Source: DASRAU01 sp035638075
Lineage (GTDB): Bacteria; Acidobacteriota; Polarisedimenticolia; Gp22-AA2
Direction: 5' to 3'
Assembly (NCBI GenBank): GCA_035638075.1
Contig: DASRAU010000034.1
Location: 1 to 64,000 of the forward strand
DNA: 64,000 bases
Both the position numbers and the translations under genes were made by a program. Shown piece after piece: positions 1 to 9,038 of the stretch (position 1 is its first letter; every line of letters begins with the position of its first letter). Under the pieces are notes generated by a model that was given only the letters and a program-made list of their open reading frames with translations, ran no database searches and had not been told where the DNA came from.

Positions 1-2
1 CG

Positions 3-1525
3 ATCGGGGTCCTGGGGGCGACGGCGGCGCTCGTCTTCGTGGTGCCGACCGGGTTCCTGCCGAGCGAGGACACGGGGCAGGTCTTCGCCTTCACCGAGGC
101 CGCCGAAGGGATCGGCTTCGACGCCCTGGTCGCGCACCAGCAGGAGCTGATGCAGGTCGTGCGCGAGGACCCGAACGTCGAGGCCTTCATGTCCTCGGTG
201 GGGGCGCGCGGCGGCACCAGCGCCAGCAACGCCGGCACCCTCTTCATGCGCCTCAAGCCGCGCCGCGAGCGCGACCTGTCGGCGCAGCAGTTCATCGAGG
301 AGATGCGGCCGAAGCTGATGACCGTCCCCGGCATCCGCGCGTATCTCCAGATCCCGCCTCCGATCCGCATCGGCGGGCAGCTCACCAAGAGCCTCTTCCA
401 GTGCACGCTGCAGGGGACCGACACCGACGTGCTGTACAAGGGCGCGCAGGCGCTCGAGGAGCGCATGCGGGCGCTGCCCGGGTTCCAGGACGTCACGACC
501 GATCTCCTGCTGAAGAACCCGGAGATCCGGCTCGACATCGCGCGCGACAAGGCGGCGGCGCTCGGTGTGACCGCCGAGCAGATCGAAGAGGCGCTGTTCA
601 GCGCTTACGGCACCCGGCAGGTCTCGACGATCAACGCGCCGAACAACGAGTACAAGGTCATCCTGCAACTCCTTCCCGAGTACCAGAAGGACCCGACCGC
701 GCTGTCGCTGCTCTACGTGCGCTCGTCGTCGGGGAAGCTGGTGCCGCTGGACGCCGTCGCCAAAGTCAGCATGGGAGTCGGGCCGCTCACCGTGAGCCAC
801 CTCGGGCAGCTGCCGTCGGTCACCGTGTCGTTCAACCTCGCGCCGGGCATGTCGCTCGGCGACGCCACCCGCGCGGTCGAGCGCATCGCGCGCGAGATCC
901 TGCCGGCGACGATCACCACCGCCTTCCAGGGCCAGGCGCAGGCGTTCCAGTCGTCCCTGCAAGGACTCGGGCTGCTGTTCGTGATGGCGATCCTGGTCAT
1001 CTATCTCGTGCTCGGCATCCTGTACGAATCCTTCATCCACCCGGTGACGATCCTGTCGGCGCTGCCGTTCGCCGGGTTCGGCGCCCTCGCGACGCTCGCC
1101 CTGTTCCACACCGAGCTGTCGATCTACGCGGCGGTGGGCATCATCATGCTGGTCGGTCTGGTGAAGAAGAACGGCATCATGATGATCGACTTCGCCATCG
1201 AGGCGCGCCAGAAGCAGGGGAAGTCGGCCGAGGAGGCGATCGTCGAGGCGTGCATCGTGCGGTTCCGCCCCATCATGATGACCACGATGGCGGCCCTGAT
1301 GGGAACGCTGCCGATCGCCATGGGGTTCGGGGCCGGGGCGGAGTCGCGCCGCCCGCTCGGGCTCGCCGTCGTCGGCGGCCTGCTGTTCTCGCAGCTGCTG
1401 ACGCTCTACGTCACTCCGGTCGTGTACATCTGGCTGGAGCGCTTCCGCGAGTGGTCCCGGCGGGGCGCTCGCCCGGCGCACGTCGACCCGGACGAGCGCC
1501 GCCTCCAGCACGCCGGCGCCGCAGG

Positions 1526-1529
<4 letters not shown>
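3..1529 (+). CDS. RND efflux pump permease (AcrB/HAE1 type), 3' part
   Basis: This is the C-terminal half of an inner-membrane proton-driven RND multidrug exporter. The open frame enters at the window edge, so the start lies outside. Visible are the end of the central transmembrane helix (V-V-P-T-G-F-L-P-S-E-D-T-G-Q, a family hallmark), the second periplasmic porter/docking half, and the final helix bundle with ILYESF, MLVGLVKKNGIMMIDFA and RFRPIMMTT. These are all strongly conserved in AcrB/MexB/MdtB relatives. About 508 residues remain of the usual 1020-1050. The membrane-fusion partner would be upstream, outside the window. The TAG stop is shared base-for-base with the convergent sugar dehydrogenase on the CTAG palindrome 1526-1529. 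Substrate is unknown. Confidence 0.95.
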
Positions 1530-2662
<1,133 letters not shown>

Positions 2663-2722
2663 GCGCCAGTCTGCTCCACCGGAGGCGGGAAGGGAGCGGC
2701 CGGAAGAGACGGAAAGACGAAT

Positions 2723-2754
2723 GCGGCGGGCAGGCGGATGGGCCCGCCCGCCGC
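2723..2754 (-). terminator. Hairpin terminator after the Cys-rich peptide gene
   Basis: A 9-bp perfect stem (2723-2731 with 2746-2754) encloses a 14-nt loop. It sits 11 nt beyond the stop of the 2766-3017 gene. On the minus strand it is followed by ATTCGTCTTTCC, a weak U-rich tail, so it fits an intrinsic terminator separating the peptide gene from the sugar dehydrogenase. Confidence 0.5.
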
Positions 2755-2765
2755 GGTCCTTCACA

Positions 2766-3017
2766 TCAGCAGATGTCTTCGCACGTCGTGGCGCAGTTCG
2801 CCTGGCACTGCGACCGGGTCGTGTACGACTTCGACCCGCAGTACCAGCGGCAGCCGCCGAACTCCGGATCCGCCGGTGGTGCGCAGACATCCGGGGTGAT
2901 CGGTTCGCTGAGCGACGGTGCCGCCGGTGCGGCGGACGAAGGGGCGATGGCGATTCCTCCCATCGTGAACACCAGGATTCCAAGCAGGGGCAGGACGGCG
3001 AGAACTCTCTTCGTCAT
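2766..3017 (-). CDS. Small secreted cysteine-rich peptide (83 aa)
   Basis: An 83-residue protein with a clear Sec signal peptide (MTKR charged start, hydrophobic core LAVLPLLGILVFTMGGIAIA, likely cleavage after SSA-A). The mature peptide has about 50 residues and seven cysteines, six of them packed into the last 30 residues (C-x4-C-x9-C style spacing, ending CEDIC). The gene is well supported: AAGGAGG lies 6 nt before ATG, a TTGACC-17-TAAGGT promoter lies just upstream, and a hairpin follows the stop. I do not recognise the family. The Cys density suggests a disulfide-knotted or metal-binding exported peptide. An odd number of Cys allows a dimer or one free thiol. No modification or export genes of a RiPP type are adjacent. 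Confidence 0.8.
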   Translation of the reverse strand: MTKRVLAVLPLLGILVFTMGGIAIAPSSAAPAAPSLSEPITPDVCAPPADPEFGGCRWYCGSKSYTTRSQCQANCATTCEDIC

Positions 3018-3037
3018 GTGTACCCTCCTTGACCCGC

Positions 3038-3066
3038 ACCTTAGCCAGATCGCGAAGCACGGTCAA
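3038..3066 (-). promoter_or_regulatory. Sigma70-like promoter for the Cys-rich peptide gene
   Basis: On the minus strand a TTGACC -35 box (3061-3066) and a TAAGGT -10 box (3038-3043) are separated by exactly 17 bp. The predicted start of transcription is a few bases before the AAGGAGG ribosome site of the 3017 start codon. It lies in the 79-bp divergent gap shared with the ABC transporter operon. Sequence match only. Confidence 0.5.
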
Positions 3067-3096
3067 GGACCGCGGCCGCGCGCATGTTGTGGCAGC

Positions 3097-3873
3097 ATGC
3101 GGCGTGTTCGAAGCGGAGGATCGGCCATCGACCATCCGGTTGTCGAGCTGCGCGGTGCTGCCAAGCGCTACGACGATTTCGAAGCGCTGAAGCCGACGAC
3201 AATGTCGCTCCAGCCCGGGGTGAGCGTCCTCCTCGGGCCGACGGGGTGCGGCAAGTCCACGCTTTTGCGCCTGCTCGCGGGCCTGGCGCGGCCGAGCGCG
3301 GGGGAAGTGCTCCTGTGGGGCGAGCCGCTGACGGCGCGCACGCTCGCGCCGCTGCGCCGGCGCATCGGCTACGTCATCCAGGAAGGGGGATTGTTCCCGC
3401 ACCTGACGGCGGAGGCGAACGTCACGCTTGCGGCGCGCTACTTCGGGTGGGACGCGGATCGCATGGCGCGAAGGCTCGACGAGCTGATCGCGCTGACGCA
3501 TTTCCCGGGCGACGCCATGAACCGCTATCCGGCGCAGCTCTCCGGAGGGCAGCGCCAGCGGGTCAGCCTGATGCGGGCGCTGATGCTCGGGCCCGAGCTG
3601 ATCCTGCTCGACGAGCCGCTCGGCGCCCTCGACCCGATGATCCGCGCCGAGCTGCGCGCCGACCTGCGCGACATCTTCGCGCGCCTCCGGCAGACCGTTG
3701 TCCTCGTCACGCACGATCTCGCCGAGGCGGAGATCTTCGCTGACCGGGTCGTCCTGCTCCGGGACGGCGCCGTGGTGCAGGAGGGCCGGTTCGCGGATCT
3801 CGTCGAGCGCCCTGCCGACGAGTTCGTCGTCCGCTTCGTGCGCGCCCAGAGCCGCCCGGGATCGATGCGATGA
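3097..3873 (+). CDS. ABC transporter ATPase, quaternary-amine/ergothioneine (OpuCA/EgtV-like) family
   Basis: A 258-residue ATP-binding subunit energising the permease encoded next. Walker A is GPTGCGKST, the Q-loop is VIQEGGLFPH, the signature is LSGGQRQR, Walker B is LILLDEPLGALD, and the switch His is in VLVTHDLAEAE. The short length lacks the CBS regulatory domains of OpuCA/ProV. ATG 3097 is the only in-frame ATG close to the conserved start. A GGAGGA at 3115-3120 precedes a non-standard ATC codon, so the N-terminus is uncertain by about 10 residues. The stop overlaps the next ATG (ATGA). The neighbouring egtB-egtD genes suggest that ergothioneine (a betaine) is the cargo rather than glycine betaine; this is inference. 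Confidence 0.9.
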   Translation: MRRVRSGGSAIDHPVVELRGAAKRYDDFEALKPTTMSLQPGVSVLLGPTGCGKSTLLRLLAGLARPSAGEVLLWGEPLTARTLAPLRRRIGYVIQEGGLFPHLTAEANVTLAARYFGWDADRMARRLDELIALTHFPGDAMNRYPAQLSGGQRQRVSLMRALMLGPELILLDEPLGALDPMIRAELRADLRDIFARLRQTVVLVTHDLAEAEIFADRVVLLRDGAVVQEGRFADLVERPADEFVVRFVRAQSRPGSMR

Positions 3874-5381
3874 GGCGCCGTGGCGCCCTGCCGATCGGCG
3901 CACTGTTCCTCCTCGCGGCGTCATCGGCCGGCTGCGGCGGCGCCCGACCGGAGGTGCGCGTCGGGTCGAAGAAGTTCACCGAATCGGTGGTGCTGGGGGA
4001 GATCGCCACGCAGGTGCTGCGCAGCACCGGCACCCGCGCCGCGCACCGGGCGCAGCTCGGCGGCACGCAGGTCCTCTGGCACGCGATCCTGGCGGGTGAG
4101 ATCGATCTCTATCCCGAGTACACCGGGACGATCCGCGCCGACATCCTGCGCGACGGCGGTGCCGGCGGGGACGACGCCTCGCTGCGGCAGGCGCTCGCCG
4201 CGCAGGGCGTCGGGATGAGCGGCGGGCTCGGGTTCGACGACAGCTATGCGCTCGGCATGAAGGAGGACGATGCGGCGCGCCTCGGTGTCGCGCGTCTCTC
4301 CGATCTGCGGGCGCACCCGGACCTGAAACTCGCCTTCAGCGAGGAGTTCCTGAACCGGGCGGACGGCTGGCCGAAGCTGCGCGAGCGCTACGCCCTGCCG
4401 CAGACCCGGCCGCGGCCCATGGATCACGACGTCGCGTACCGCGCGCTCGCGGCCGGAAGCGTGGACCTCATCGACCTGTACACGACCGACGCGGAGATCC
4501 CCTTCTACAAGCTGCGCGTCCTCGAGGACGACCTGGGCGTCTTCCCGAAATACCGCGCCGTGCTGCTGTACCGGCTCGATCTGCCGCGGCGGATCCCCTC
4601 CGCGCTGCCGTCGCTGTCGGTTCTCGAAGGGCGCCTCTCCGCGAAGGAGATGCAGCGTCTCAACGCACGCGCCAAGATCGACCGCGTCCCCGAGCCGGCC
4701 GTGGCCGCCGCGTTTCTCTCCGGGGCGCTCGGGATCGAAGCGGCGGCGGCAGGCGAGGGGAGAGCGGCGCGTGTCGCCGCGCGCGTCGCCGAGCACCTGG
4801 CGCTGGTGGCGGCATCGCTCGGCGCCGCGATCCTCGTGGCGATTCCCCTGGGTGTCGTCGCGGCGCGCCGCCGCAGGCTCGGGACGGCGATCCTCGCCGT
4901 GGCCGGTGTTGTCCAGACCATCCCGTCCCTCGCCCTGCTCGTCCTCCTGATCCCGCTGCTCGGCATCGGGACGCTGCCGGCGGTCGCGGCGCTCTTCCTG
5001 TACAGCGTGCTGCCGATCGTCCGGAACACCGTGACCGGTCTGAGCGGGATCCCGCGGCCGCTGCTCGAGTCGGCCGACGTGCTGGGGCTGTCGTCGTGGG
5101 CGCGGTTGATGAAGATCGAGCTGCCCCTGGCTTCGCCGGCGATCCTGGCCGGAGTGCAGACCTCCGCCGTCATCAATGTCGGCACCGCGACGCTCGGAGC
5201 CCTCATCGGCGCCGGCGGGCTCGGGCAGCCGATCCTCACGGGAATCCGCCTGGACGACATCGACCTCATCCTGGAAGGAGCGATCCCCGCGGCGCTCCTG
5301 GCCCTGCTGGCCCAGGCGATCTTCGCCGGCGTCGGCCGGGTTCTCGTCCCGCGCGGCCTGCGCCTGCGCCCCGACGCGTAG
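3870..5381 (+). CDS. Fused substrate-binding protein + permease of OpuC/EgtU-type ABC transporter
   Basis: A 503-residue two-domain protein. Residues 1-25 form a signal/lipobox-like segment (S-S-A-G-C-G-G). Residues about 28-280 form an OsmF/OpuCC-type binding domain, starting VRVGSKKFTESVVLGEI and containing DLYPEYTGTI and YRALAAGSVDLIDLYTTDAE. The C-terminal ~200 residues are a BPD-permease with about five to six helices and the ATPase-docking loop of the type S-A-D-V-L-G-L. The substrate domain comes before the permease. In the EgtU protein of streptococci, as I recall, the permease comes first, so the order here is reversed. It is translationally coupled to the ATPase. Choline/glycine betaine is the default family cargo. 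Proximity to ergothioneine genes (79 nt gap) makes ergothioneine a good alternative. Confidence 0.88.
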   Translation: MRRRGALPIGALFLLAASSAGCGGARPEVRVGSKKFTESVVLGEIATQVLRSTGTRAAHRAQLGGTQVLWHAILAGEIDLYPEYTGTIRADILRDGGAGGDDASLRQALAAQGVGMSGGLGFDDSYALGMKEDDAARLGVARLSDLRAHPDLKLAFSEEFLNRADGWPKLRERYALPQTRPRPMDHDVAYRALAAGSVDLIDLYTTDAEIPFYKLRVLEDDLGVFPKYRAVLLYRLDLPRRIPSALPSLSVLEGRLSAKEMQRLNARAKIDRVPEPAVAAAFLSGALGIEAAAAGEGRAARVAARVAEHLALVAASLGAAILVAIPLGVVAARRRRLGTAILAVAGVVQTIPSLALLVLLIPLLGIGTLPAVAALFLYSVLPIVRNTVTGLSGIPRPLLESADVLGLSSWARLMKIELPLASPAILAGVQTSAVINVGTATLGALIGAGGLGQPILTGIRLDDIDLILEGAIPAALLALLAQAIFAGVGRVLVPRGLRLRPDA

Positions 5382-5460
5382 CCCGCCTCGCCGTTCGGTG
5401 GTACCCTCGCTGTGCCCCGACAGAGAATCCCAGGTCCTGCCTTCACCGGAGGGACGGCGC

Positions 5461-6858
5461 ATGCCGCAGCCCGCGAGGCCGGAGCACAAGCCCCGGTCCG
5501 AATCCGAAAACGCCCTCGATCGCGACGCTCTCGTCGCGCGCTATCGCCGCAACCGGGAGCGATCGCGCCTGCTGTTCGATCTCCTGATCGACGAAGACGC
5601 GCACTACATCCAGCCGATCCCGCTGCGGCATCCGTTCGTGTTCTACGAGGGGCACGTCCCCGCCTTCAGCTTCAACACCCTGGTCAGGAAAGCGCTCGGA
5701 GGGCCGAGCCTCGACCCGGCGCTCGAGGATCTGTTCGCGCGCGGCATCGATCCGCCGACCGACGGCGTCGCCAACGGGGCGGAGCGCGCGACCGCGGCGC
5801 GCAACCGGGCGATCTGGCCGGAGCGCGCCGCCGTCCGGGCGTTCGCCGAGGCGGCCGACGATCGGGTAATCGAGGCGCTCGCCAACGCCGACATCGACCG
5901 GCCCGGGCATGCGCTCCTGCACCGGGCCGAGGCGGTCTTCGTCATCCTCGAGCACGAGCTGATGCACCAGGAAACACTCCTCTACATGCTGCACCGCGCG
6001 CCGCACGCATCGAAACGCGCCCCGGCCGGCTACGCGCCCCGCGTCGAAGGGCCGATCCCGCGGATGCGGTGGATCGACATCCCCGCCGGGCGCGCGCGGC
6101 CCGGCGTCGATCGCGGCGCCGTCGAGTACGCCTGGGACAACGAGGCCCCGGCCCACGCGGAGGACGTTCCCGGATTCGCGATCGAGTCGGGGAACGTGAC
6201 CAACGCCTCCTACATGGAGTTCGTGCTGGCCGGCGGCTACCGCGAGCCGCGCTTCTGGCGCCCGGCGGACTGGCAGTGGGTGCAGCGCGAAGGCATGCGC
6301 CATCCGCCGTTCTGGGAACGAGGGGCTCGCGACTGGATGTGGCGCGGGCTGTTCGGAGCGATCCCGCTGCCGCCGTCCTGGCCGGTGTATGTCAGCCACG
6401 CCGAGGCGGAGGCGTACGCGCGCTGGCGCGAGGCCCGGCTGCCGACCGAAGCCGAGTTCCACCGTGCCGCGTACGGGACGCCCGGTGGAGCGCAACGCCC
6501 GTTCCCGTGGGGCGAGGCGGCGCCCGACCCGGCGTGGCACGGCGTCTTCGATTTCGCGTCCTGGGATCCCGAGCCGGCCGGCTGCCATCCTGCCGGTCGC
6601 AGCGCCTGGGGCGTGGACGACCTCGTCGGCAACGGCTGGGAGTGGACGAGCACGCCGTTCGCGCCCTTTCCGGGGTTCCGGGCGCAGGCGACCTACCCGG
6701 AGTACTCCGCCGACTTCTTCGACGGCGATCACTTCGTCATGAAGGGGGCCTCGCCCGCGACGGCGCGGGAGCTGCTGCGCCCGTCGTTCCGCAACTGGTT
6801 CCGGGGACACTATCCTTATATGTACGCCACCTTCCGATGCGCCCGGAGCCGGGCCTGA
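5461..6858 (+). CDS. egtB: Ergothioneine synthase, sulfoxide-forming non-haem iron enzyme EgtB-like
   Basis: A 465-residue protein that would join a thiol (cysteine or gamma-Glu-Cys) to trimethylhistidine using O2 and Fe(II). The N-terminal DinB-like domain carries the iron facial triad: H65 (in EGHVPAF) and H165/H169 (in EHELMHQE). The C-terminal FGE-sulfatase/formylglycine-type domain shows VTNASYMEFV, RLPTEAEFHRAAYG, NGWEWTSTPFAPFPGF and SFRNWFRGHYPYMYATFRC, all standard for EgtB/OvoA. The start MPQPARP at 5461 is chosen because the homologous sequence begins soon after. The stop overlaps the egtD start by one base. No egtA, egtC or egtE is nearby, as in lineages whose EgtB accepts free cysteine. 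A selenoneine-synthase paralog is a less likely alternative, since no senB/senC lies beside it. Confidence 0.9.
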   Translation: MPQPARPEHKPRSESENALDRDALVARYRRNRERSRLLFDLLIDEDAHYIQPIPLRHPFVFYEGHVPAFSFNTLVRKALGGPSLDPALEDLFARGIDPPTDGVANGAERATAARNRAIWPERAAVRAFAEAADDRVIEALANADIDRPGHALLHRAEAVFVILEHELMHQETLLYMLHRAPHASKRAPAGYAPRVEGPIPRMRWIDIPAGRARPGVDRGAVEYAWDNEAPAHAEDVPGFAIESGNVTNASYMEFVLAGGYREPRFWRPADWQWVQREGMRHPPFWERGARDWMWRGLFGAIPLPPSWPVYVSHAEAEAYARWREARLPTEAEFHRAAYGTPGGAQRPFPWGEAAPDPAWHGVFDFASWDPEPAGCHPAGRSAWGVDDLVGNGWEWTSTPFAPFPGFRAQATYPEYSADFFDGDHFVMKGASPATARELLRPSFRNWFRGHYPYMYATFRCARSRA

Positions 6859-7853
6859 TGCGCGCGGAACGCCGGCAGACCCCGTCGGCGCCGCCGACTT
6901 CCGCGCCGGCTCCCACCGGCGTGGCGCGGGACTTCGCGGAGGACGTGCGCCATTTCCTGCTCCAGGGCCAGCGCCAGCTGCCGTCGCGCTATCTCTACGA
7001 CGATCTCGGCTCGGCCCTGTTCGAGGCGATCTGCCGGCTGCCGTGGTACCCGCTGACGCGCGCCGAGATGTGCCTGCTCGAAGCCCACGCGGGCGACATC
7101 CTCGACGCCGACGTCACCACCATCGTCGAGCTCGGCCCCGGCAGCGGCGCCAAGCTGTCGGCCCTGATCGCGGGCGCGGGGAAGAATCGCGGCCCGCTCG
7201 ACCTGCACCTCGTGGACATCTCGGGAAGCGCTTTGGCCGAAGCGGGACGCACCCTCGAAGAGCACGCCGGCGTCCGCGTCGTTCCGCACCAGACGACGTA
7301 CGAGGCGGGTCTCGTGGACATCGGGCTCGCCCCCTCGGCGGGCCGCCGGCTGGCCCTGTTTCTCGGATCCAACATCGGCAACTTCGATCCGCCGGGGCGT
7401 GACGTCTTCCTCTCCGCCATCCGCGCGTCGCTCGCGCCGGGGGACGGTCTGCTGATCGGAGTCGATCTGGTCAAGCCCGCGGCCAACCTGGTGCTGGCCT
7501 ACGACGACCCGCTGGGCGTGACCGCCGCCTTCAACCGCAACCTCCTGGAGCGGATCAACCGGGAGCTCGGCGGCGACTTCGACCTGGAGGGCTTCGACCA
7601 CCGCGCCGTCTGGAACGAATCCGCCTCGCGCGTCGAGATGCACCTGCGCAGCCGCTGGCGCCAGCGCGTCTCCATCCGCGGCGCCGACGTGACCTTCGTG
7701 ATGGACCCGGGCGAGACCATCTGGACCGAGAGCTCCTACAAGTACCGTCCGGACGAGATCGAGTCGATGCTGCTGCGCGCCGGTTTCGGTCTGCGCGCGC
7801 AGTGGTTCGACGCCGCCGCCGGGTTCGCGCTCACGCTCGCCGAGGCCGCTTAG
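6858..7853 (+). CDS. egtD: L-histidine N-alpha-methyltransferase EgtD
   Basis: A 331-residue SAM-dependent methyltransferase making hercynine (trimethylhistidine), the first step of ergothioneine synthesis. Family landmarks are SRYLYDDLGSALFEAICRLP near residues 35-55, YPLTRAEMCLL, the SAM glycine-rich loop VELGPGSGAKLSALI, LFLGSNIGNFDP and the substrate-end segment ETIWTESSYKYRPDEIE. Length matches the family (about 320). It is translationally coupled to egtB through ATGA at 6856-6860. With egtB it forms a complete minimal two-gene pathway. A small GCCGC-TTA-GCGGC hairpin covers the stop. Confidence 0.93.
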   Translation: MRAERRQTPSAPPTSAPAPTGVARDFAEDVRHFLLQGQRQLPSRYLYDDLGSALFEAICRLPWYPLTRAEMCLLEAHAGDILDADVTTIVELGPGSGAKLSALIAGAGKNRGPLDLHLVDISGSALAEAGRTLEEHAGVRVVPHQTTYEAGLVDIGLAPSAGRRLALFLGSNIGNFDPPGRDVFLSAIRASLAPGDGLLIGVDLVKPAANLVLAYDDPLGVTAAFNRNLLERINRELGGDFDLEGFDHRAVWNESASRVEMHLRSRWRQRVSIRGADVTFVMDPGETIWTESSYKYRPDEIESMLLRAGFGLRAQWFDAAAGFALTLAEAA

Positions 7854-7874
7854 CGGCTTCCCTCGCTCTTCAAC

Positions 7875-7918
7875 TGAAACCCTCGCTGCATCGCGGCCTT
7901 CATCCGGCTCTGGTACTA
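7875..7918. repeat. 44-bp copy of the 3' part of the crotonase gene (intergenic)
   Basis: This 44-bp stretch in the gap after egtD matches 43 of 44 bases of 11262-11305, the single mismatch being T at 7910 against G at 11297. The second copy lies inside the minus-strand crotonase gene, where it encodes YQRRMKAAMQRGFQ. Here nothing around it is coding for that protein, and similarity stops sharply on both sides. Confidence 0.85.
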
Positions 7919-7997
7919 GGGGGGGGCCTGCATTCACATTCTGGACATACCATGCGCCTCTCAGATGATGTTCACTCAAGTGGAGAAGAGGTTCCGC

Positions 7998-9038
7998 ATG
8001 AGGTCCGCGAGCATCGCCCTTGCCCTGGGCGTGGCCTGCGGGCTGGCCGCCGGCCCGCTGCCGGCGGCGGAGGCGACGCCGGGTTTCGACGACGTCATGA
8101 CCTACCTGCATTATGACGGCGCCGAGCGCGCCCGCGTCCTGCAGGGGGAGATCGTCGGCAAGGAGTTCCGCGAAAACGACGCGAAGGAGATCTCCATCGC
8201 GGTGGTCATGCGCCTGGCGGCGCCGCTGCGGGTCCTCGCCGAGGAGATCCGCAAGGGGGAGCTGCTCCGGGCCGACCAGGAGATCCTCGACTTCCGCGCC
8301 TCGGCGCCGGGCGATCCGCTCGGGGAGATGTTCCGTCCCGCCGGCTACGCCTCCGGGGAGGGTCCGGAGGTCCGCCGCCTCCTCGCGGCCGTCCCCGGCT
8401 CGACCTTCAACCTCAGCACCGAGGAGCTCGATCGGCTGAACGCCGCGCGGACACGTTTCCCCGGGAAGGACTGCGACCGGCAGCCGGCGTGCGTCACGGA
8501 GGTGTCGGGTCTGTACCGCGGCATGCTGCAGGAACGGCTGGGGCGCTACGTGAAAGACGGGCTGGCCGGCATCGCGCCCTACGACCGCGGCGCAGGCCAA
8601 TCGGTCCTCCCGGGCGAAGAGCTGCTGCGCGCCGCCGAGGACGCCGGGCTCATCCGGCGCGCCTTTCCGGAGTTCTATGCCGCGTTCACCGCGTTCCCGA
8701 AGGAGCAACGCCCGGAGTTCGAGAGCCAGCTCCTGTGGATCAAGCGGCGCGTGCAGGACAGACCGACCTTCGCGCTCGCGCACCGTCTGTTCGACGTGCG
8801 CTCCGACCGGGCGCTCATCGCCGAGCGCCAGCTGTACGCGGGCTCGTCCTACAACTCGCTGCAGACCTTCATCGGCCTGCTCCCCGACGGGGATCGCACC
8901 GTGCTCTTCTACACGAACCGCACCTTCACGGACCAGGTGGCAGGCGCGGCGTCGAACCTGCGGCACTCGGTCGGCCGCTCGAAGATGATGAGCGCCGTCA
9001 TCCGGAACTTCGAGACCCTGCGCCGGCGATCATCGTGA
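7998..9038 (+). CDS. Secreted protein of unknown function (346 aa)
   Basis: A 346-residue exported protein. ATG 7998 is preferred over 7965 because it has AGAAGAGG upstream and begins a good signal peptide (MRSASIALALGVACGLAAG, cleavage near AEA). The mature part is charged and mostly helical, with segments such as REVIGKEFREND-like text near residue 45, two Cys about residue 155-160 (KDCDRQPAC), and a C-terminal FYTNRTFTDQVAG near residue 310. I do not recognise the family. The tail resembles a compact alpha/beta domain in which the protein is measured against stored ligand, but that is a guess. Its stop overlaps the ATG of the DedA-rhodanese gene (TCGTGATG), so the two are translationally coupled and may act together at the membrane. 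Confidence 0.8.
   Translation: MRSASIALALGVACGLAAGPLPAAEATPGFDDVMTYLHYDGAERARVLQGEIVGKEFRENDAKEISIAVVMRLAAPLRVLAEEIRKGELLRADQEILDFRASAPGDPLGEMFRPAGYASGEGPEVRRLLAAVPGSTFNLSTEELDRLNAARTRFPGKDCDRQPACVTEVSGLYRGMLQERLGRYVKDGLAGIAPYDRGAGQSVLPGEELLRAAEDAGLIRRAFPEFYAAFTAFPKEQRPEFESQLLWIKRRVQDRPTFALAHRLFDVRSDRALIAERQLYAGSSYNSLQTFIGLLPDGDRTVLFYTNRTFTDQVAGAASNLRHSVGRSKMMSAVIRNFETLRRRSS

Noticed and set aside
2766..3017. Lanthipeptide or other RiPP precursor
   Set aside because: It has a Sec signal and no modification enzyme, protease or transporter of a RiPP type beside it; few Ser/Thr in the Cys-rich core.
5461..6858. Selenoneine synthase SenA, suggested by the selenium theme
   Set aside because: The adjacent gene is a classic EgtD and no SenB/SenC-like genes are present; ergothioneine synthesis is the simpler reading.
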